From: Carya illinoinensis
Taxonomy: Eukaryota > Streptophyta > Magnoliopsida > Fagales > Juglandaceae
Assembly: GCF_018687715.1 (NCBI RefSeq)
Contig: NC_056762.1
Coordinates: 31,422,864 to 31,486,863, forward strand
Direction: 5' to 3'
Length of the DNA: 64,000 nucleotides
In this document: in pieces, positions 58,810 to 64,000 of the stretch
Position numbering within the stretch: position 1 is the stretch's first letter
How the letters are laid out: every line of letters starts with the position of its first letter
Program-made: the position numbers and the translations under genes
Notes under the pieces: generated by a model
What the model was told of the DNA's origin: nothing
The model's database searches: none
Seen by the model: the letters and a program-made list of their open reading frames with translations, nothing else

Positions 58810-59696
58810 TGAAATTCCCAACGTACCCCTGTGGACCACGAAATTGTCTACCAATTTTCTTGAAAAAATAGATTAGATCTCAATTATCAAGATTATAAAA
58901 TGAATCAAATACTTTAAAATAAATAATCAACTTTATAAGACACAACGATTGGTTACGAAGGGAAACCCTTTAAAGAACTCTTTAAAGGTAAAACCCTACG
59001 GGGCATCCAAATCCAGGAAAGTCAATCTTATTATTTGAAGAACAATTACAAGCAATCATCAATTACAAAATATTTGCAATTCGACTCTCTTACTTGTCTA
59101 GACAAACGACCGGTTTTTCTTCTACCGCAATAATAGCCAGAATCTCTGGCGATCTTCAAATGTTGCATTTCCTCCTAAAACTCTAGGGGCTGAAATCCAA
59201 TTGATGTTACTTCACACTCAAAGCATGATCACACTCAAGAAGAGATGAAAAACCCCATGAAAATTCTCAAGTAAATTTTCTCTACAAATGTTCATAATAT
59301 CCTCTCTGGAATTCGTGGCTCAAAGTCCTTACTGAAATACAAAATCGAATCCCTTTAAATAGAAAGTCTGGAAAGAGTTCTAGTCATAGTAGGACTCTGC
59401 TGACGGGTAGAGACTGTCGCGAGAACGTTTCCTGACCTGTTGCTGACATTTCGCAATAACTTTTCACTATACTTTCTTATTTGTGTTCAACTTCGGGTCT
59501 TGATAATTGCAGACTCTTATGGATTCGAAAGTCATGTAACTGACTTATCTAAACAACCTTATAAACTTCTAGATAAACTCAATGTTGTTAAAGATAAAGT
59601 CATCTCTTATTTTAAATTCATCCAAATTTAATTAAATAATGATAAGATAAACCTTATCATTTAGTTATCTAATCATAGCCAATTTTTGCCTGTACA
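58810..59696 (-). repeat. 5' LTR of the non-autonomous copia
   Basis: 887 bp, same length as its partner at 46512-47398; begins TGAAATTCCCAACGT and ends TTTTGCCTGTACA. Confidence 0.9.
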
Positions 59697-59894
59697 CTCT
59701 CAAACCCCATGAAAGTCCTCCTTTGAATTTGACTAGGCTTTGAATTGCTCTTTTATAAATTCTGAAATTAAACATAAAAATCTACTTAAGAATATCCCAA
59801 AGTAAGTAGAAACTCAATTCAAGAATACATATTAATTTCTATTATTTTTATTCACATTTTAGCATTTTAATCTAATAATAGGATATTTAGAGTG

Positions 59895-60320
59895 CACTTT
59901 AGCGCACTCTTCATCTCCGTTGACTCATGTTGAGGTTTTTCTGGCTAAAGAGATGCCTCATAGTCTGATGATCCATGTATTTTTCAGACGCTTCTTCATA
60001 CAAGTAATGTCACCAAATCTTCATGGAAAACACCATAACTACTAACAACATATCATGAGTGTCATGAGTGGGGTAGTTCTTCTTGTTGTCCTTTAATTGC
60101 CTAGATGCATAAGCCACTACCTTTCCTTCTTGCATCAAGACACATCTTAGTCCATATTTTGATACATCACAATATACCACTAATGGTTTGTGAGGCTCCA
60201 ATAATGCTAACACAGGGGTTGTGATTAATTGTCTCTTTAGTTCTTTAAAGCTTTACTCACACTTCTCAGTCCAAATGAATTTGGTATTCTTCCTAGTCAA
60301 CATTGTGATAAAACTTAATA
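59895..60320 (-). pseudogene. Gypsy RT-end/RNase H remnant
   Basis: Minus strand: TRKNTKFIWTEKCE*SFKEL (end of RT), then open codons 60213-60010 with [20 protein letters not shown] (normally YSDAS), [21 protein letters not shown] and VFSMKIW. A TGA follows, then HQTMRHLFSQKNLN (normally DHKSLKYLFTQKELN). The catalytic-site residues are partly altered. No LTR or other domain of this element was found in the window. Confidence 0.85.
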
Positions 60321-61814
60321 ATTGAACATCATCGTTTTAGTCCAAATCAATATATAGTGCAACAAAATTTCCCGCTTTCATTGCCGTGATAGATGAGACT
60401 GACGTTTGAACATTAACTTATCAATTTGAACATGAAATGTTTATCATTTATCATGCAAAGATGCACACGCTTTATTTTAGGGTCATAACCGTTTGAACCA
60501 AATTGTTTTTATGTTTGAACCAATAGAAAGTCATATTAATCTTAATGATCTGGTGCCAAATGTATTTTCAGTTTGAATGAAACATAATACTGTTCAAATG
60601 ATTGTTCAAATTAATATAGACAAAGTTGGGGTGTTTTTTAAGTCTTTCTACCAAAGATAGTTGTTTACAAATCATTAATGTATAGATTAGTAAAATGTTT
60701 GGTATTAGGAACATGTAAAATGTTCACAAATGTTTGGTATTTGAAATGTTGGCATTAGGAACATATAACACATATAGTTATATATGTCAAATGTTTGGTA
60801 TTACATATGTGTGTGTGTGTGTATATATATGTGTATGTATATTATAATAAACATAGTTATAATCATTAAGTAAAATGTTTGATATTAGGAAGATGATTTC
60901 CACTAATCTTTATAATTATTCAACATATTTTCATTATATAATATAATATATAATAGATGTGAATCGTAGAAGAGGATTCCTTCCCTCAGTCACCAGCATT
61001 TTTCCCGCTCGAGAGGATTCCTTCCCTCAGTCCAACGTAGTCCTCACATGTTTGAACAATTTTATTTTGCCAAACAAAAATTATTTACTATTCAAACACC
61101 TTATAAACATGATCAAATAAATAGGAGAGTCTGACCAACCCATTTCAATTTATAACTAATATGTTTAAACATAATAAATAGTCCATTTGGACCTATTCGA
61201 ATGTTACTTCATGGTCATTCGAATGGTCGTTTTTCCTATTTGAACAGTTCTCTCCTGCATTTATTAGCTGCTCGAATCCACATGTTTTTGCGTCAAAATA
61301 CATCAATTTTTTATAGGATCTATTGCATAAATGTTTATCCATTTATGAAAGGTCTCATAATTTTTTTTTTTCTTATTTTAGGCATAGATTGTTTTACATC
61401 ATATCCACTAGTGGATCAAAACATGCTAGATCAAAGGTAACATCCGTCAGTGCACAAAATCGGCTTGCCAAACCCTTGCTTCTTGAGCAGGCAATTTGTT
61501 TGAGTGACTTCATCAACACGATCTAGGAGGGGAGGAGTATTAAGTTTGTATTTACAAACATAAGGATGGGGTCCAACATGTGAATAGTCGGGGGTTGCCT
61601 ATCATGACCTTGTTTATGAGATTTATTAGGGACTGGCTATAATAGGTGTCATAGATGAGTCATTCCCATTTGCTATACTGGTTGTTATTATTACATTCTC
61701 AACTGACAAGATCAGTGAGATTCTCATGCTCTTGGTGCATGTCCTGCATTGCAATCAGTCAGCAAGAGGATGGAAGCAAGGAGCTCGTGGAGCAAAGCCA
61801 TCAAATAGGTTGAC
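60321..61814. other. DNA-transposon-like region rich in GTTTGAAC/TTCGAATG words
   Basis: The words GTTTGAAC, GTTCAAAT, ATTCAAAC and ATTCGAATG recur on both strands at 60400-60620 and 61045-61280, and again at 62990-63195. An 18-bp direct repeat GAGGATTCCTTCCCTCAG occurs at about 60973-60990 and 61012-61029. A (GT)n(AT)n tract lies near 60810-60830. No intact gene. Confidence 0.4.
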
Positions 61815-62288
61815 TGCAAAGCATTCTTTCGAATGTTGGCGCTCATGGTCGCATACAGAATTAATCCAAGGAAACATAAGACGGATTTTAGCATAGATTA
61901 GGCTAGATTCATTTTAAAACTTGCAAAAGGCTATCCGACTTATCTGCCTCTGCATTACCTTACCCAGTTCCGCGCTGATTCACTGTATCTGACTGATAGT
62001 AGTCAGCCATATGTGCCAATAATCTCTAGACTACTTGTGTCTGCAAGAGTGAGGGTGACTTTGATTGAGTGTCGAAAATCATAGATCGGGCCACTAAACA
62101 TCATGACCTTAGGCCAAAGTGATGGCCACCTACATAGGCAGCAGCAATCAAAGGCTGGTGAGGGCAAGATTACTCCATCCTCAACAAGGCCTATTACACC
62201 AACAACGGCAATTGGACGTATAGATGACATCGTTGATATTATGCACACAAATATTCATGCAGCACTTGCTGGGGAGTCTGATCGATGA
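61815..62288 (+). pseudogene. Decayed, unrecognised transposon-like coding region
   Basis: One frame stays open for about 158 codons except for TAG at 61899-61901 and at 62082-62084. It reads CKAFFRMLALMVAYRINPRK, then RFILKLAKGYPT, TQFRADSLYLTDSSQ, ISRLLVSARVRVTL and, after the second stop, a Thr/Pro/Ser-rich and then DDIVDIMHTN-containing tail. Composition and conservation-like texture suggest a real, recently degraded protein. It is loosely reminiscent of the "putative plant transposon protein" family, but I cannot assign it. It lies between the two repeat-word fields. Confidence 0.4.
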
Positions 62289-64000
62289 TATGGAGAGGAT
62301 CACAACGCCTATCATTGGTCAACTGAGCAACAAGGAGGTTCATATGGCTGCCCTAGGGGAGATTCTTAGGACTCTAGCCCTAAGAATTAAAAATGGGGTA
62401 GCATGTTACTTTTGTTACATTTGTATGTTTTGCTATGTTTCTAAATCTTGTTTATGGTACTAAACAATGGGCAGCATGTCAAAGTTTTTCTACATCTGTT
62501 TTTTATTTTTGGAATGAAAATTATTTAAGTTATCTCCTTGCTTACCTTTAGTATGTTCTACTCACAATTTTCCAAAACAACTTTTTAATTATTGTTACCC
62601 CGATTAATACTAATTTTAATCAATTATATTTCAGCATATATGTCCTTTAAATATATATATATATATATATATATAGCATAATATCCCTTACATTTTTTTT
62701 CAATAGTATCATTTTAAAGGTTTCTGGGCGAAGTTGTCATATTTTCTAATTTTTTTCATTGACAATTTATCAAACTAGCATAGTCAAAGTAATGAAATAC
62801 ATATTTTTCCAAAAAATAGATTAATTCTTTTCTTTAAAAAATAGTTATATCGTGTGAGCAACATTGTCATTTTTTAGAAATAATAAATAACAAACCTGCA
62901 CAATATTTGTAATAAAAAAAAATTTAGAAACATATTTTATTATTTTGTCAAGAAAATCAAACATAAAATAAGTATTGAAACCACTACTTCAAGTATTAGT
63001 TCGAATGGTAATATTGATTCTCCCTGCTTCAAGCTAACTAACTTCCGTTCATAATCCATATATTATCGTTCGAATAACCAATTTTCTCTTTGAGTGGAGA
63101 TTCTATTTCCAATCCAAAAATTATACAATTCTCCCGCCTACATGTCCATTCAAATTATTATTCGGGTACGTTTGAATGGAAAATTGTGTCTGAATGGAGT
63201 TTTTTCAACTATTTTTCAACTGTTGACCAGTGTTTGCTGCTGCTACTATTTGTCATCACAAATACTTATTGTGAAAAAATTATTTCATTGCAAATAAACA
63301 TTTGCAGGAAAAAATTCGACATATATAAGCTTTCTAGAAAAAGTATTTTCTGCGGTTCACCAGAAATACAAAACAGTGGCAAAAAACTTTTAACCACAAC
63401 TTTTCTGCTAAACTTGCGGCAACTAGCCTCATGTGTTGTAGTGAGTTTAGGAATCAGGATGGATGAAGTATAGCAAATAAGTAACTAAATCAGAACACAT
63501 TTTCATTTTTGTTAATTATATTTTAGTTTGCATATGTAGTACTGTTATACTTTCATAACTCCTCTTTGTATAAGAGATCTTTTCAATTTTCACAATAAAG
63601 CCATACACCTGGAATGATCTAAATTTTGCCTAAAGCCATGTGTTTACCGATTAAGACTTATAAGACATTATATGAGTTGAACTGAATTTTATTCCTTTTC
63701 AATATATATATATATATATATATAAAGTTTAAATTATTTGATAATGAATAGAATTTAGGTAGAGTTCTCTCATGGAAGAGTCTGAGACAATTAGGAGTAA
63801 GGGGGAACGAAATGACAGAGGAAACTCGTTCGTTTATTAATCATTTTTTACCTTCGTGTAGTTTGAAATAACATAAATTGATAATTTAACAACTAATAGC
63901 TACCGCCAATGTCTGTGATCATTCTCTCTAAATATGCGCTCTGTCAAGTTATATACATATATATATATATATATGTATGTATGTGTGTGTCCGTGTAAAT
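62289..64000. other. AT-rich DNA with simple repeats and a CACTA-like right end
   Basis: No gene recognised. (AT)n tracts lie at about 62649-62673, 63702-63722 and 63955-63973. Repeat words of the 60.4-61.3 kb type return at 62990-63195. The minus strand starting at 63443 reads CACTACAACACATGAGGC, with TTGCCGCAAG just inside, as at the end of a CACTA element. Confidence 0.4.

Noticed and set aside
62982..63443. A complete 462-bp CACTA MITE
   Set aside because: The ends share only about 6 bp and the 3-bp flanks do not match, so the pairing is unsupported.

Overview
The window is nuclear DNA from a flowering plant, most likely a woody eudicot. The evidence is a three-exon R2R3-MYB gene with canonical GT-AG introns, very AT-rich intergenic DNA, and layers of plant LTR retrotransposons, L1-type LINEs and Tourist/hAT-like MITEs. 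The MITE and LTR types remind me of Fagales (walnut/hickory relatives), but that is only an impression. No bacterial, organellar or CRISPR sequence is seen.

Host genes are few. The only convincing intact one is an R2R3-MYB of the TT2 (proanthocyanidin) type on the minus strand at 17010-18389. A 58-residue secreted cysteine-containing peptide ORF (2018-2194, minus) is a second candidate.

Layout. 1-1.8 kb: decayed copia element (minus). 1.8-2.2 kb: peptide ORF with an inverted repeat just beyond its stop. 3.2-8.5 kb: two solo LTRs of one Gypsy family. 10-12.3 kb: MITEs and a LINE scrap. 12.4-15.1 kb: Gypsy deletion derivative with both LTRs. 17-18.5 kb: MYB gene. 19-23.6 kb: LINE tail, copia gag scrap, a possible Gypsy LTR and an hAT-like MITE. 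23.72-41.60 kb: Tekay/Del-type chromovirus (minus, TSD TCATA) carrying a nested Sirevirus-type copia at 29.78-39.21 kb (plus, TSD CCCTC). 41.75-45.28 kb: Tourist-like MITE split by a 3.3 kb solo LTR (TSD ATTTT). 46.51-59.70 kb: non-autonomous Sirevirus-type element (minus, TSD CTCTC) carrying a full-length L1 LINE at 49.61-57.63 kb (TSD TGCAAGTAGTC), which in turn carries a 2.26 kb solo LTR at 52.21-54.46 kb (TSD ATTTT). 59.9-64 kb: Gypsy RNase H scrap and a field of DNA-transposon-like repeats with a decayed, unrecognised coding region.

Most coding remnants carry single-base nonsense changes and small frameshifts, many of the kind expected from deamination of methylated cytosine. The most interesting item lies inside the nested Sirevirus. 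Between its RNase H and 3' LTR, where relatives may carry an envelope-like sense ORF, there are two uninterrupted antisense ORFs (36195-36632 and 36876-37328). They appear to be tandem duplicates of one coiled-coil protein, and each has its own TATA box at a plausible distance. All boundaries and family calls were read by eye; none was checked by a search.
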